NCBI GenBank assembly: GCA_964413055.1
Contig: CAYPRB010000001.1
Location: 62,001 to 126,000 of the forward strand
DNA from: UBA3102 sp964413055
GTDB taxonomy: Bacteria > Bacillota > Desulfotomaculia > Desulfotomaculales > Pelotomaculaceae
Length of the DNA stretch: 64,000 nt
Direction of reading: 5' to 3'
Position 1 is the stretch's first letter. The number at the start of each line of letters is the position of its first letter. Of the stretch, positions 8,039-16,165 are shown in pieces. The notes under the pieces were generated by a model. That model had not been told where the DNA came from, searched no databases, and worked only from the letters and a program-made list of their open reading frames with translations. Position numbers and translations under genes: made by a program.

Positions 8039-10147
8039 TCAAGCAGGGGGGCACGGCGGGGTAAAGCCGGAACCGGAAGAAGAGCCGTCCTGCCGCATAT
8101 TTCGCAAACGGTTGATTTCCTGCAGTAATTCCGGCACGCCCGGCAGCCGGGTAAGTTCTTCCAGGGTGTGGCGCGCCTTGCGCCGCCAGTTGGGATGTTC
8201 CACGGTGGTGCCGGGCAGGTTTTGTGCCGCCGTCTCCAGCCACAAGTCTTCCAAATTGATCAGGAGGATCCGGGACCGCCCGGCGGCCAGGTGTTCCAGG
8301 CAGGCCCGGAACACGGCCTCCGTTTGGTTCGTGGGCGCCGGCAGCCGGCCCTGCCGGTGCAGGAATACCGGCAGGTCAACCTGTATTTTGGTGCCGGCGG
8401 TACTTTGCCAGTAGGCGGCGAAAGGCGGCAGGTCGTGGGTGTTCAGGCACGCCAGCGCTTCTTCGGGAGCGGGGCGGGGCAGCCGGGGGTGGTTTTCCGG
8501 GACTTCAAAAGGCAGCACGTACATCCGGTGGATCCGGTGCCGGCTCATGGCCCTGCGCACACATGCGGGTACCATACCCAGGTCTTCACCCACGATCAAT
8601 GCCTGGTGGCGCTGTGATTCCAGGGCCAAAACCGCGTAAAATTCGCTGGCGTGGTATCGCACGTAAATTCCCTCGCCGGACCCCATACCCTCCGGGATCC
8701 AAAAAAGGCGGTGCAGGGCGGCCGCGTGGTCCAGGCGTAAAATCCGGGCGTGCCGGAGATGGTGGCGCAGGCAGGCGGCAAAATAACGGTAACCCTGTTC
8801 CCGGATCCGTTCCGGGTGCAGGGGCGGGAACCCCCAGTTCTGGCCGCCGGTGAAAAACGCGTCCGGCGGCGCGCCGCTGCCGGCTTCCAGAGCGAAAGCG
8901 GTACGTTCGCGCCAGGTGTCGTAGCCGCCGCCGTGCACGCCCAGCGGCAGGTCCAGGTACAGCTTCTGCCCGCGCCGGTGCGCCCGGGCCCAAAGCTGCC
9001 GCAATTGTTCGTGGGCCAGCCACTGGACATAAAGATGATATCTTTCTGCCTCCGGAGCGTAATCTCCCTCCCGGAGATGCCCGTCCCGCATACGCCGGGG
9101 CCATTCCGGCCAGGGGGCGCGCCGGCGCTCGACGGCGGCGCGGAAACGGGCGTAGTCCCGCACCGCCGGGTTTTGGGCCGCCCAGTGCAGCAAAGCGTCC
9201 CGCCGCCCGTTATTTTCAGCGAAGCAGTGGCGGGCACAGACTTCCAGGAGCCGGCGTTTTAAGGCCATCCCGCGGCGGTAGTCAACCAGGGGCGCGGCGC
9301 GGAGGGCGGCGCTTTCTTCAAGAAAGGCCGGTGAATTAAATAAGGCTGCGGCTTCCGGGCTTTGTTTCAGTTCCGGCACCCGGGCGAGCTCCAGGTAAAA
9401 CTCGTTCCAAAACCGGCGGCTAACCGGTTCGTAAGGGCCCGGGGCGAAAGGTTCGTCCAGAAAGGCAGCCAGCAGGGGCAGGGTTCCTACCAACTTCCCC
9501 CCCAGACCGTGCATTTTTTGCAGCAGGATTTCCAGTTCGCCGAGATCGCCGGTGCCCAAGGTGTGCCGGGTACGCAGGGCGTAAAGCGGGCAAAAAACTC
9601 CCCACAGGCGGCCGGTTGCGGTTACCGGCGGGGCAAAAGCCCGGCGCGGGGCCGCAATAATAAAAACTTCTTTGGTAACGGAAGGCAGGTCCAGCCCGAG
9701 CCGGTGGTAGCCTAACGGCAGTCCTGCCGGCAGTGTGATTTGCCGGGATTCGTAGGTGGCACCTTCTATTTGGGCGTGCCGCAGAACGGGCAGGCGGGAT
9801 ATCCGGCGGTGCCAGCGTATGCTCCGGCCGTCTTCCAGCAGCAGCCGGCAAGCAACCATTTTTCCGGTTTGGGCGGCGGGCAGGCGCAGTTCCAGGCACG
9901 CCGGCGCTCCGTCCCAGGTTACGGTTACCGGTTCACAAACGCTCTGCCAGAGTTCCTGGATACGGGCGCGCAGCGCGTCCGGAACGTCCGGTGTTTTTTC
10001 CACCGGCGCGCCCAGCGCCCGGAGAACCGCTTGTAATGATTGCGGTCCGGCATGCCGGCATTGGCCCCGGTAATCGGTGTAAGACGTTTCGATCCGGTAT
10101 AACGCCGCCAGGCGGTCAAGTAAATTGTTTTGGGTGCGGGTAATCAA
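8039..10147 (-). CDS. malQ: 4-alpha-glucanotransferase (amylomaltase, MalQ)
   Basis: 702-aa GH77 enzyme that transfers alpha-1,4-glucan segments between maltooligosaccharides. It is longer than the 500-aa type because of an N-terminal region of about 170 aa, as in the E. coli-like long form. GH77 hallmarks are LPLGVHGGGYDTW, RLDHAAALHRLFWIPEG (nucleophile Asp region), LIVGEDLGMVP (acid/base region) and CLNTHDLPPFAAYW. The start is TTG at 10147 with GATGAGG just upstream; an ATG alternative is not available nearby, so the start is less certain than the gene. First gene of the malQ-treZ-GH57-treY operon. It probably supplies long maltodextrins to TreY and recycles the short ones. Confidence 0.92.
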   Translation of the reverse strand: MITRTQNNLLDRLAALYRIETSYTDYRGQCRHAGPQSLQAVLRALGAPVEKTPDVPDALRARIQELWQSVCEPVTVTWDGAPACLELRLPAAQTGKMVACRLLLEDGRSIRWHRRISRLPVLRHAQIEGATYESRQITLPAGLPLGYHRLGLDLPSVTKEVFIIAAPRRAFAPPVTATGRLWGVFCPLYALRTRHTLGTGDLGELEILLQKMHGLGGKLVGTLPLLAAFLDEPFAPGPYEPVSRRFWNEFYLELARVPELKQSPEAAALFNSPAFLEESAALRAAPLVDYRRGMALKRRLLEVCARHCFAENNGRRDALLHWAAQNPAVRDYARFRAAVERRRAPWPEWPRRMRDGHLREGDYAPEAERYHLYVQWLAHEQLRQLWARAHRRGQKLYLDLPLGVHGGGYDTWRERTAFALEAGSGAPPDAFFTGGQNWGFPPLHPERIREQGYRYFAACLRHHLRHARILRLDHAAALHRLFWIPEGMGSGEGIYVRYHASEFYAVLALESQRHQALIVGEDLGMVPACVRRAMSRHRIHRMYVLPFEVPENHPRLPRPAPEEALACLNTHDLPPFAAYWQSTAGTKIQVDLPVFLHRQGRLPAPTNQTEAVFRACLEHLAAGRSRILLINLEDLWLETAAQNLPGTTVEHPNWRRKARHTLEELTRLPGVPELLQEINRLRNMRQDGSSSGSGFTPPCPPA

Positions 10148-10289
10148 TGCGCCTCATCCCCGTTATAAAATTTTATTGTCGCAGTAAGCTTTGACTAATA
10201 CAGCCCGTGACATATAAAAATAGTATTTCCCGATCCACCGGCGCAATTCCAAAAAAAATGCAACCGGTGGTTGTTATCATCCGTAGTAT

Positions 10290-10295
10290 GTTATA
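10290..10295 (+). promoter_or_regulatory. Probable -10 box for galE
   Basis: TATAAT lies 31 nt ahead of the galE start in the 178-nt divergent space between malQ and galE. A TGGTTG hexamer 18 nt upstream is the best -35 candidate but is weak. The space shows nothing else recognisable. Confidence 0.4.
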
Positions 10296-10325
10296 ATTCT
10301 GTAAAATCGGCCTGGGGGTGTAAAA

Positions 10326-11309
10326 TTGAAACTTTTGGTTACCGGGGGTGCCGGCTATATCGGCAGCCATACCATCCGGGAACTCGTCAAACGGGGACAC
10401 CGGGTAGTGGTGCTGGACAACCTGTCCCAGGGCCACGCGGCGGCCGTACCGGAGGGCTTGCTGGTGCGGGGGGACACCGGCGACCGGGCGTTATTGGAAC
10501 ACCTTTGCACAGAATTTGAAATTGAAGCGGTATTGCATTTTGCCGCCGGCAGTCTGGTAGGAGATTCGGTCCGGCGGCCCGCCGCGTATTATCATAACAA
10601 CGTGGTAAAAGGTCTGCGCCTTTTAGACGCCATGGTGGAGAGCGGTGTGCAATATCTGGTTTTTTCTTCAACGGCCGCCGTTTACGGGGAGCCGCGGCAG
10701 GTGCCCATTCCGGAAGATCACCCGGTGGTGCCGGCAAATCCCTACGGTGCGACCAAGTTGGCCCTGGAAGAGGCACTGCAGTGGTACGGCGCGGCCTACG
10801 GACTGCGGTTCGTTTCCTTGCGTTATTTTAATGCCGCCGGGGCCGACCCGGCGGGGGACATCGGGGAGGACCACGACCCGGAAACACACTTGATTCCGCT
10901 GGTATTGAAAGCAGCCCTGGGAACCGGGCCGGAGTTGACAGTGTTCGGCACGGACTACCCCACCCCGGACGGCACCTGCATTAGGGATTATATTCACGTT
11001 AACGACCTGGCGGAAGCGCATGTGCTGGCCCTGGAGGCGCTGGCGGCGGGGGCGCCTTCAACCGTGTATAATCTTGGTAACGGCAGCGGTTATTCGGTTC
11101 TGGAAGTAGTCCGGGCCGCCGGCGAAGTGGTGGGAAAACCGGTCAAAGTAAATTACGGCGCGCGGCGGCCCGGAGACCCGGCCGTATTGGTGGCGGGTGC
11201 GGAAAAGATCAAGGAGCGGTTGAATTGGCGCCCGCGTTTTTCCGGTCTGCGGGCTATCATAGAAACGGCCTGGCGCTGGCACCGCAGCCGTCCCCGCGGT
11301 TTTGAATAA
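10326..11309 (+). CDS. galE: UDP-glucose 4-epimerase (GalE)
   Basis: 327-aa short-chain dehydrogenase-fold enzyme interconverting UDP-glucose and UDP-galactose with bound NAD+. Seen directly are the N-terminal NAD site TGGAGYIGSHT, the VLHFAAGSLVGDSV block, the catalytic YxxxK in NPYGATKLALE, LRYFNAAGADPAGDIGEDHDPETHLIP, and DGTCIRDYIHVNDLAEAH. These are all classical GalE rather than general epimerase motifs. The start TTG at 10326 follows GGGGGTG at a normal distance. It stands alone, divergent from the trehalose operon, and probably serves cell-wall or exopolysaccharide sugar supply (inference). No convincing T-rich terminator follows; a small GCCCA/TGGGC hairpin at 11314-11327 is the only candidate. 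Confidence 0.93.
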   Translation: MKLLVTGGAGYIGSHTIRELVKRGHRVVVLDNLSQGHAAAVPEGLLVRGDTGDRALLEHLCTEFEIEAVLHFAAGSLVGDSVRRPAAYYHNNVVKGLRLLDAMVESGVQYLVFSSTAAVYGEPRQVPIPEDHPVVPANPYGATKLALEEALQWYGAAYGLRFVSLRYFNAAGADPAGDIGEDHDPETHLIPLVLKAALGTGPELTVFGTDYPTPDGTCIRDYIHVNDLAEAHVLALEALAAGAPSTVYNLGNGSGYSVLEVVRAAGEVVGKPVKVNYGARRPGDPAVLVAGAEKIKERLNWRPRFSGLRAIIETAWRWHRSRPRGFE

Positions 11310-11567
11310 AAAAAGTGCCCAACAGTGGGCAAAAGGGACATAACATTAAAATGAAAGGAAGATATTTTTTATAAAATTAAAGCAATTGCCGTGCCAAGTG
11401 AGCACTGGTTTGGTTTTTTCATCATACCGCCCAGGCGGGCGGTATGGCCCGGTTTGCCGGCTCTAATCCTTTACGAGGACGGTTTATAGATAAGCCCTGT
11501 TTTTAAACACCCTGTCTCTGTTTGATACGGTTTTGGGAAGTGGTGTTCTAAAAATTAACTCTTGACT

Positions 11568-11604
11568 CGGCGTCTGGGAAGACACCCGGACGGTCTTTTT
11601 TTAT
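11568..11604 (+). terminator. Terminator-like hairpin with T7
   Basis: CGTCTGGG pairs with CCCGGACG across a 6-nt loop, then GTC and seven T. It lies about 260 nt past galE with no ORF between, so it could end either the galE transcript or an independent short RNA. Confidence 0.55.
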
Positions 11605-11649
11605 CCGGTTTTGCAGAATATTTTCACCTGTTTTAATTTTCTGTTTAGT

Positions 11650-11665
11650 TGGCATGATATTTGCA
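11650..11665 (+). promoter_or_regulatory. Sigma-54 (-24/-12) promoter
   Basis: TGGCATGATATTTGCA matches the sigma-54 consensus TGGCAC-N5-TTGCW at every key position: GG and GC are exactly 10 bp apart (11651-11652 and 11663-11664) and the TTGC box is intact. Predicted start of transcription is near 11677. No protein gene follows on this strand. The window does encode a sigma-54-dependent activator (61646-63385), but linking the two is speculation. Confidence 0.65.
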
Positions 11666-11676
11666 CTTATTTTTGG

Positions 11677-11711
11677 GCAAGCAGTAAATACTTGCCTTTC
11701 TTTTTTAATAA
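11677..11711 (+). terminator. Hairpin with T-rich tail immediately after the sigma-54 promoter
   Basis: GGCAAG pairs with CTTGCC across a loop of about 9 nt, followed by TTTCTTTTTT. It would lie at the very 5' end of a sigma-54 transcript, so it is either a 5' stabilising hairpin/attenuator or the end of an extremely short RNA. Confidence 0.4.
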
Positions 11712-11829
11712 AAGTAATTTTTTAATAGCCGGTGTGGGGTAAGGGTTAATAACCGGTAGGGTAGTTTCTTCAAATCTCATACCGGCTGTTAAAATAAACT
11801 TAAATTCAGTTTAATAAGATAAAAACCCC

Positions 11830-11872
11830 CAACCTCTCCATGGGCCCTGTTTTTTACGGGGCCTTCTTTTAT
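11830..11872 (+). ncRNA. Candidate small-RNA 3' module, copy 1
   Basis: CAACCTCTCCATGG at 11830-11843 leads directly into a terminator hairpin (GGCCC.G / CGGGGCC) and a T-rich tail. The same 14 bases followed by another hairpin recur at 12044. C-rich single-stranded CCUCUCC ahead of a terminator is the layout of Firmicutes small RNAs that bind Shine-Dalgarno sequences, such as FsrA. The assignment as ncRNA is inference. Confidence 0.35.
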
Positions 11873-12043
11873 CTGTAAGGACCGCAGCATAAAATATAAC
11901 TGCCATTTTTTCAGGTAATGGAAGTATCTCCTTGTTTAAAACCTCAAGTGCGGTAAAAATTGACTTGCTGTGGCAGGTAAGTTTTCTGTCGTTTGGTATA
12001 CTATTTGCAATATTAAATTTTGTAAGTATCTTAGATATATTTT

Positions 12044-12083
12044 CAACCTCTCCATGGAGCCCTGTGACACAGGGCATTTTTTT
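12044..12083 (+). ncRNA. Candidate small-RNA 3' module, copy 2 / terminator
   Basis: CAACCTCTCCATGG, identical to copy 1, followed by GCCCTGT-GACA-CAGGGC and eight T. As a plus-strand terminator it is nearly ideal. It points at the 3' end of the minus-strand gene 12083-13045, so it is not that gene's own terminator. A TATACT hexamer at 11998-12003 could be the -10 of a short RNA ending here, but no good -35 was seen. Confidence 0.4.
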
Positions 12084-13045
12084 TAATCTTTGTGGTTGCG
12101 ATAAAATTCCTTAATCAGGTTGTCGAAAATCTTTTGTACCGGGAGAATATTCTTGATCTTATGGACGTTGATCCCGGCAAATACCACTCCCTCGTCGGTT
12201 TGTCCGGCGTGGGAATTTTCCAGCGCTTTGATGATGCAGTATTCCCGGGAACATTTTTTTAAGCAGGCGGTACAGTCTGCTGGTTTAGGCGCGTTGCCGT
12301 CAAGGAGCTTTTCGGTGAAAATGTTGCGCAGCGCCCGGCCGGGCATGCCTACCGGGCTGGAAATGAGCATCGTGTCACCGGCTTGGGCATTTAAATACAT
12401 CTGTTTGAACGCGTCGGCCACCGTGCATTCGACGCTCAAAACGAAACGGGTGGCCATTTGAACCCCGCTTGCTCCCAAATCAACCATCCGGGCGATATCT
12501 TTTCCGTTCACAATCCCACCCGCGGCAATAACCGGTATTTTTACCGCCTGGGCAATGCCGGGTAAAATTTCTTCCAGGGAATGTTTAGTACCCAGGTGAC
12601 CGCCTGCTTCCACGCCTTCGACCACTATTGCCGCGGCCCCCTGTTTTTCGGCAATTTGGGCCAGTTTAAGCGAGGAGACGATAGATACTACCGGTACTCC
12701 GGTTTCATTACTCCATTTAAAAACATCCCTTGAGAAACCAGCTCCGGTAAAAACCAAATCTATTTTTTCTTCCATGGCTGTTTGAACCAGAGAGGCAAAT
12801 TGTTTGATGGCAAACATGATGTTGACACCAATAATACCCTTGCCCTTGGCAAGGAGGCGTGCCGTCCTGATTTCATGCTTTAACTCTTCAATAGACATAC
12901 CGGTCGCTGCGATGATGCCGATACCCCCGGCATTGGCCACTGCAGCTGCCAGCGGGGCGGTAGATACCCTAATGGCCATGCCGCCCTGGACAATGGGATA
13001 GCGCGGTTGAAAGGGGCCGATTTTTAAAGCGGGAAATTTCTTCAA
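12083..13045 (-). CDS. Nitronate monooxygenase / FabK-like FMN enzyme
   Basis: 320-aa TIM-barrel flavoprotein of the 2-nitropropane dioxygenase family. The N-terminal RYPIVQGGMAIRVSTAPLAAAV, the FMN-phosphate region VIAAGGIVNGKDIARMVDLGASGVQMATRF and the EAGGHLG block are seen directly. The family contains nitronate monooxygenases and the enoyl-ACP reductase FabK; which activity applies here is not clear. Unusual is a C-terminal cysteine cluster (DCTACLKKCSREYC, about residues 260-273), which in this subfamily may bind metal or an Fe-S cluster (inference). Starts at ATG 13045. It is a single gene, divergent from the oxidoreductase gene at 13259. Confidence 0.85.
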   Translation of the reverse strand: MKKFPALKIGPFQPRYPIVQGGMAIRVSTAPLAAAVANAGGIGIIAATGMSIEELKHEIRTARLLAKGKGIIGVNIMFAIKQFASLVQTAMEEKIDLVFTGAGFSRDVFKWSNETGVPVVSIVSSLKLAQIAEKQGAAAIVVEGVEAGGHLGTKHSLEEILPGIAQAVKIPVIAAGGIVNGKDIARMVDLGASGVQMATRFVLSVECTVADAFKQMYLNAQAGDTMLISSPVGMPGRALRNIFTEKLLDGNAPKPADCTACLKKCSREYCIIKALENSHAGQTDEGVVFAGINVHKIKNILPVQKIFDNLIKEFYRNHKD

Positions 13046-13162
13046 AAAATGATCATCCTTTTCTTGGTTGTAAAAGATGTTGCCTTAACATTATTCGAGC
13101 AAAAATGAGTTAATCCTGTAATTTGGAAAAAAACAATTAATTATAAATTGTATAGAATGGTT

Positions 13163-13191
13163 TTGTCAAAAATGCTTAAAAACGCTATACT
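13163..13191 (+). promoter_or_regulatory. Sigma-A promoter for the Fe-S flavoprotein gene
   Basis: TTGTCA (13163-13168), a 17-nt spacer and TATACT (13186-13191), near consensus, about 65 nt ahead of the start codon at 13259. Confidence 0.65.
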
Positions 13192-13258
13192 GATAAAAAC
13201 ACTGTCTAGATGATAGTTTAGAAAATTTTACATATTTTATTCCGGAGGGAAATAATTA

Positions 13259-15119
13259 GTGGCAAAAATTTTACCGCCTTGTAACAATAAATGTCCTTTA
13301 CAAACCGATGTCCGGGGTTATCTTGCCGCCATTGCGCAGCGGGAGTATGCGGAAGCATACCGGTTGATACGTGCCGGCAACCCTTTTCCTTCCGTCTGCG
13401 CCTGGATCTGTCCCGCTCCCTGTGAGGAGGCCTGCCGGCGGGCCGGGGTAGATGCGCCTTTGGCGATAAAAGACTTAAAGCGGTTTGTGGTTGAACAGGC
13501 CGGTACATTCGACCGTGAAACGGTATGTTTTGCGGATACCGGCAAGAAGATAGCCATAGCCGGTGCAGGGCCGGCAGGTCTTACCGCGGCTCACGATCTG
13601 GTCTGCCGGGGGCACCGGGTGGTGGTCTACGAGCGCCGGCGCTTGCCGGGCGGGCAGCTCTCGGCATCGGTACCCGCCTACCGCCTACCGGCAGAGATGC
13701 TTGAACGGGACCTTAACGAGATTTTTTCCACCGGCGTGGAGGTGCGCTGTGGGGTTGAAATCGGCAGGGACATTACTATCGACCGGCTGCAAAAAGAGTA
13801 TGATGCTGTTATCGTCAGTACCGGCCTTTGGGCCGGGCGAAGAATTAATTTGCCGGGTTTTGACCGGTTTGGCGTATACCCGGTGCTGCCGTTTTTGCAA
13901 AAAGCCAAACTAGGGAAGTCCCCCGGTATCGGTCATCAAGTCATAGTGGTCGGCGGCGGGGACGTGGCTATGGATGCGGCACGCACGGCTTTGCGCCTGG
14001 GTGCGTCCGGGGTCCGGGTAGTCTGTCTCGAACCGGAGGACCGGATGCCTGCCCACCGGAGAGAGATAAATGAAGCGGTGGCGGAAGGCGTAATTATTTT
14101 ACCGGGGTTCGGCCCGGTGGAAGTTTTTACAGCAGGCGAACGGATTGGCGGGCTGNNNNNNNNNNNNNNNNNNNNNNNNNNNNNNNNNNNNNNNNNNNNN
14201 NNNNNNNNNNNNNNNNNNNNNNNNNNNNNNNNNNNNNNNNNNNNNNNNNNNNNNNCCCGGCGCGGCGGTTGCGGCCATTGCCTCGGGGCACCGGGCGGCG
14301 GCGGTGGTGGAAAGTTATCTTATAGGAGCCAAATTTGAAACGGACAAAGAAAAGGTGGTTATCGGGCCGATCCCGCCCGAAACGTTAGAAAAAATACCGC
14401 ACCGCGGGCGACGAGGGGCTCACGCATCACCTCCTGTCGACCGGGTCAAACACTTTGAGCCGTACGAGACCGGTTTTAACGCAAGAGACGCGTTTTACGA
14501 GGCGGGCCGTTGTTTAGGCTGCGGTTTGGGGGCACAGGTGGATCAAGAAAAGTGCGTTGCCTGCCTGACTTGTTTGCGGGTTTGTCCTTATCAGGTTCCG
14601 GTGGTAGGTGAAAATGACCGTGCCGTAATACCAGTGGAAAACTGCCAGGCCTGCGGTACCTGCGCGGCGTGTTGTCCGGCCGGCGCCATTACGTTCGGTC
14701 TTTTGGATGAAGCAAGATTGGACGAGTTGCTGGAGGTATCTCTACTAAAGCATAATATCGCCGTGTTTGCCTGCGGAGGCTTGTGGATAGAAGACCTGCA
14801 CCGGGAGGATAAAAAAAGACTTTCCCCCGGGTTGCCGCGTAAGCGTTTGGTACGGGTGCCGACGGCGGATGCCCTGCGCCTGGAATGGATCTTAAAGGCG
14901 TTTGAAAGCGGGGCGGCCGGTGTGGCCGTGCTTGCCTGCGGTGAAAACCAGTGCCGTTATCTAGGCGGTAGAGGTGTTCTGGAAGGAGTTGTTTCCCGGG
15001 CCAGGAACTTGCTCCGTTTTATCGGCATCGCACCGGAGCGGTTTTATTACTGCCGGCCGTGTGCAGGTGAAGATCCGGTGGCAATGCTGGACGTTTTTGC
15101 GCAACGTATCAGAGCGTGA
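13259..15119 (+). CDS. FAD-dependent NAD(P) oxidoreductase with Fe-S and MvhD-like C-terminal part (interrupted by assembly gap)
   Basis: Large cytoplasmic electron-transfer flavoprotein related to the glutamate-synthase small subunit and HdrA-like proteins. Order: an N-terminal Fe-S domain with cysteines in CNNKCPLQTDVRGY and CAWICPAPCEEACRR; an FAD site IAGAGPAGLTAAHDL; an NAD(P) site VVGGGDVAMDAART; then, past the gap, GRCLGCG, two 4Fe-4S motifs (CVACLTCLRVCP and CQACGTCAACCP), and a C-terminal domain resembling the MvhD/FdrC hydrogenase delta subunit (VLACGENQCRYLGG). Start GTG at 13259, with GGAGGG 9 nt upstream. The reading frame changes across 14156-14255, which shows that the 100 Ns are a placeholder of unknown length, not that the gene is broken. 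Partner and reaction are unknown; a disulfide-reductase or bifurcation role is inference. Confidence 0.82.
14156..14255. other. Assembly gap (100 N)
   Basis: Exactly 100 unresolved bases inside the flavoprotein gene. The coding frame before the gap and the frame after it do not agree over 100 nt, so the real length is different. The missing part should hold the rest of the NAD(P) and second FAD segments. Confidence 0.98.
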
Positions 15120-15128
15120 CAAGGGGGG

Positions 15129-15157
15129 CGTGACAAGGGGACGGTTCTTCTGTCACG
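15129..15157. repeat. REP-like palindromic element
   Basis: Arms CGTGACA and TGTCACG flank a 15-nt centre containing AGGGGACGGTT. A partial copy (GTGACAAGGGG preceded by a further GACAAGGGG) abuts it from 15119 onward. A related sequence (GTGAACAGGGACGG) lies inside the inverted repeat at 17633-17688. Elements with a GGGACGGTT core are frequent between genes of clostridia, as far as I recall. It lies between convergent genes. Confidence 0.55.
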
Positions 15158-15163
15158 TTTCAT

Positions 15164-15694
15164 CTAAAACCCGTATTCCTTAATGAAATTTTCCAGTCTT
15201 TCCAGGTCCCCGTCGGATATTTTTAACGGCACCGGCTTTTCCAGCAAGAGACGTCCCTCGGTAAGGGCAAGTTCTCCTTCGGTTCTTTTTACGGCTGCCG
15301 GGTCGCCCTTGCTTTTGTAATACCGGAGCAGTTCCAGTGACCGGCGGCGGTCATCAAGCAGCGGTGATTTGCGGCCAGGGGCTTCTGCTTCCGCGTCCCA
15401 CCCGGAACGAAATTTTTCCAGCACTCCGCCTTCCCCGGCAACGCGCACGGCGGTTCGGCAAAGGGCCTCTCCGGTTATACCCGCTTCATATTCCCCGGAA
15501 AGAATTTCGATTACCGCCGTGACAGGAAGGTAACCCGGCTGCGGACGGGTGCTGTTTTCAGGTGCGGTAAGATTGTCACCGCAACCCGCCGTTTCCGGTC
15601 CTGCCTGCTCCGCGCTGCGGGCAGAACGGCAACCCCGGAACCGGGGGGTTCCGGCTTTTCTTCCGGGGCGGGGACGTTTATGCCTTGTACTCAT
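15164..15694 (-). CDS. Hypothetical protein, 176 aa
   Basis: Not recognised. The start ATG at 15694 has GAGGTGAG 6 nt upstream. The first 50 residues are basic and Gly/Pro-rich, probably disordered. The remainder (about residues 55-175) is charged and predicted helical, with LDDRRRSLELLRYYKSKGD and a C-terminal ISDGDLERLENFIKEYGF. No signal peptide, membrane segment or cysteine motif in the C-terminal part. It stands alone, convergent with the flavoprotein gene. Coding status rests on the good ribosome site and the length of the open frame. Confidence 0.55.
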   Translation of the reverse strand: MSTRHKRPRPGRKAGTPRFRGCRSARSAEQAGPETAGCGDNLTAPENSTRPQPGYLPVTAVIEILSGEYEAGITGEALCRTAVRVAGEGGVLEKFRSGWDAEAEAPGRKSPLLDDRRRSLELLRYYKSKGDPAAVKRTEGELALTEGRLLLEKPVPLKISDGDLERLENFIKEYGF

Positions 15695-16165
15695 ATATAG
15701 CTCACCTCGGTTGGTTCAAGTTAAAAATAAAATAGCACCGGCGGGCTGATAATGCAAGCTTTTTAATGCGGTTTTTATATACTGTATTTGTTATTCTGAA
15801 TACACAAAACATTAAAAAAACTTTGTAACTTTATGAGCAAATTATTTTCTAAATAATTTAATTCTAATATAATATAAGTGCTTTTCTATTAAAGGTTTTT
15901 TAGAGAATAGTGTTATGTTTTTTTGTCCCGGATGCTATAAAATATGACAATTAAATGTTACCGGGTGTAATTATTCAGGATGAAAATGGAACAAAAAAAG
16001 TTGGAAAGCAACCATAAGTAAAGGTGAAAACCTGTACGGGAGGTGATATCCAACTGCTTGACTACCTGGTAAACGTAGAAATCCGGGCCCCAGGTTGCCG
16101 GTAAGAGCAGTAATGATGAAAGAAAAGATTTTTAGGGTATAGAAAAAATGAGAGGAGGTTTTAAT
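15695..16165 (+). other. 471-nt AT-rich region and possible structured leader of liv operon I
   Basis: No gene seen. A TATAAT at 15868-15873 is a possible -10 box with a poor -35. From about 16000 the sequence becomes GC-richer and can pair: GTTGGA with TCCAAC closing a region that holds AGGT-GAAA-ACCT and ACCT-N7-AGGT hairpins, then ACCTGG with CCAGGT around a 19-nt loop (16069-16099). No known riboswitch consensus was recognised. It may be the 5' leader of the transporter transcript. Confidence 0.35.

Larger units (their letters stand above)
11310..12082. other. 773-nt ORF-poor region rich in hairpins
   Basis: Between galE and the convergent nitronate monooxygenase gene no credible CDS is seen; an 88-codon open stretch on the minus strand has no usable ribosome site and runs through the hairpins. 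On the plus strand there is a strong palindrome ATACCGCCC/GGGCGGTAT at 11425-11446, a terminator-like hairpin at 11568-11604, a sigma-54 promoter at 11650-11665, a second terminator-like hairpin at 11677-11711, and two further terminators at 11838-11872 and 12059-12083. Both of these last are preceded by the same 14-base sequence. This organisation suggests small RNA genes; function unknown. Confidence 0.55.

Noticed and set aside
11811..12077. 88-codon minus-strand frame as a gene
   Set aside because: No ribosome site, and it runs through both plus-strand terminator modules; its internal similarity only reflects the repeated 14-mer.
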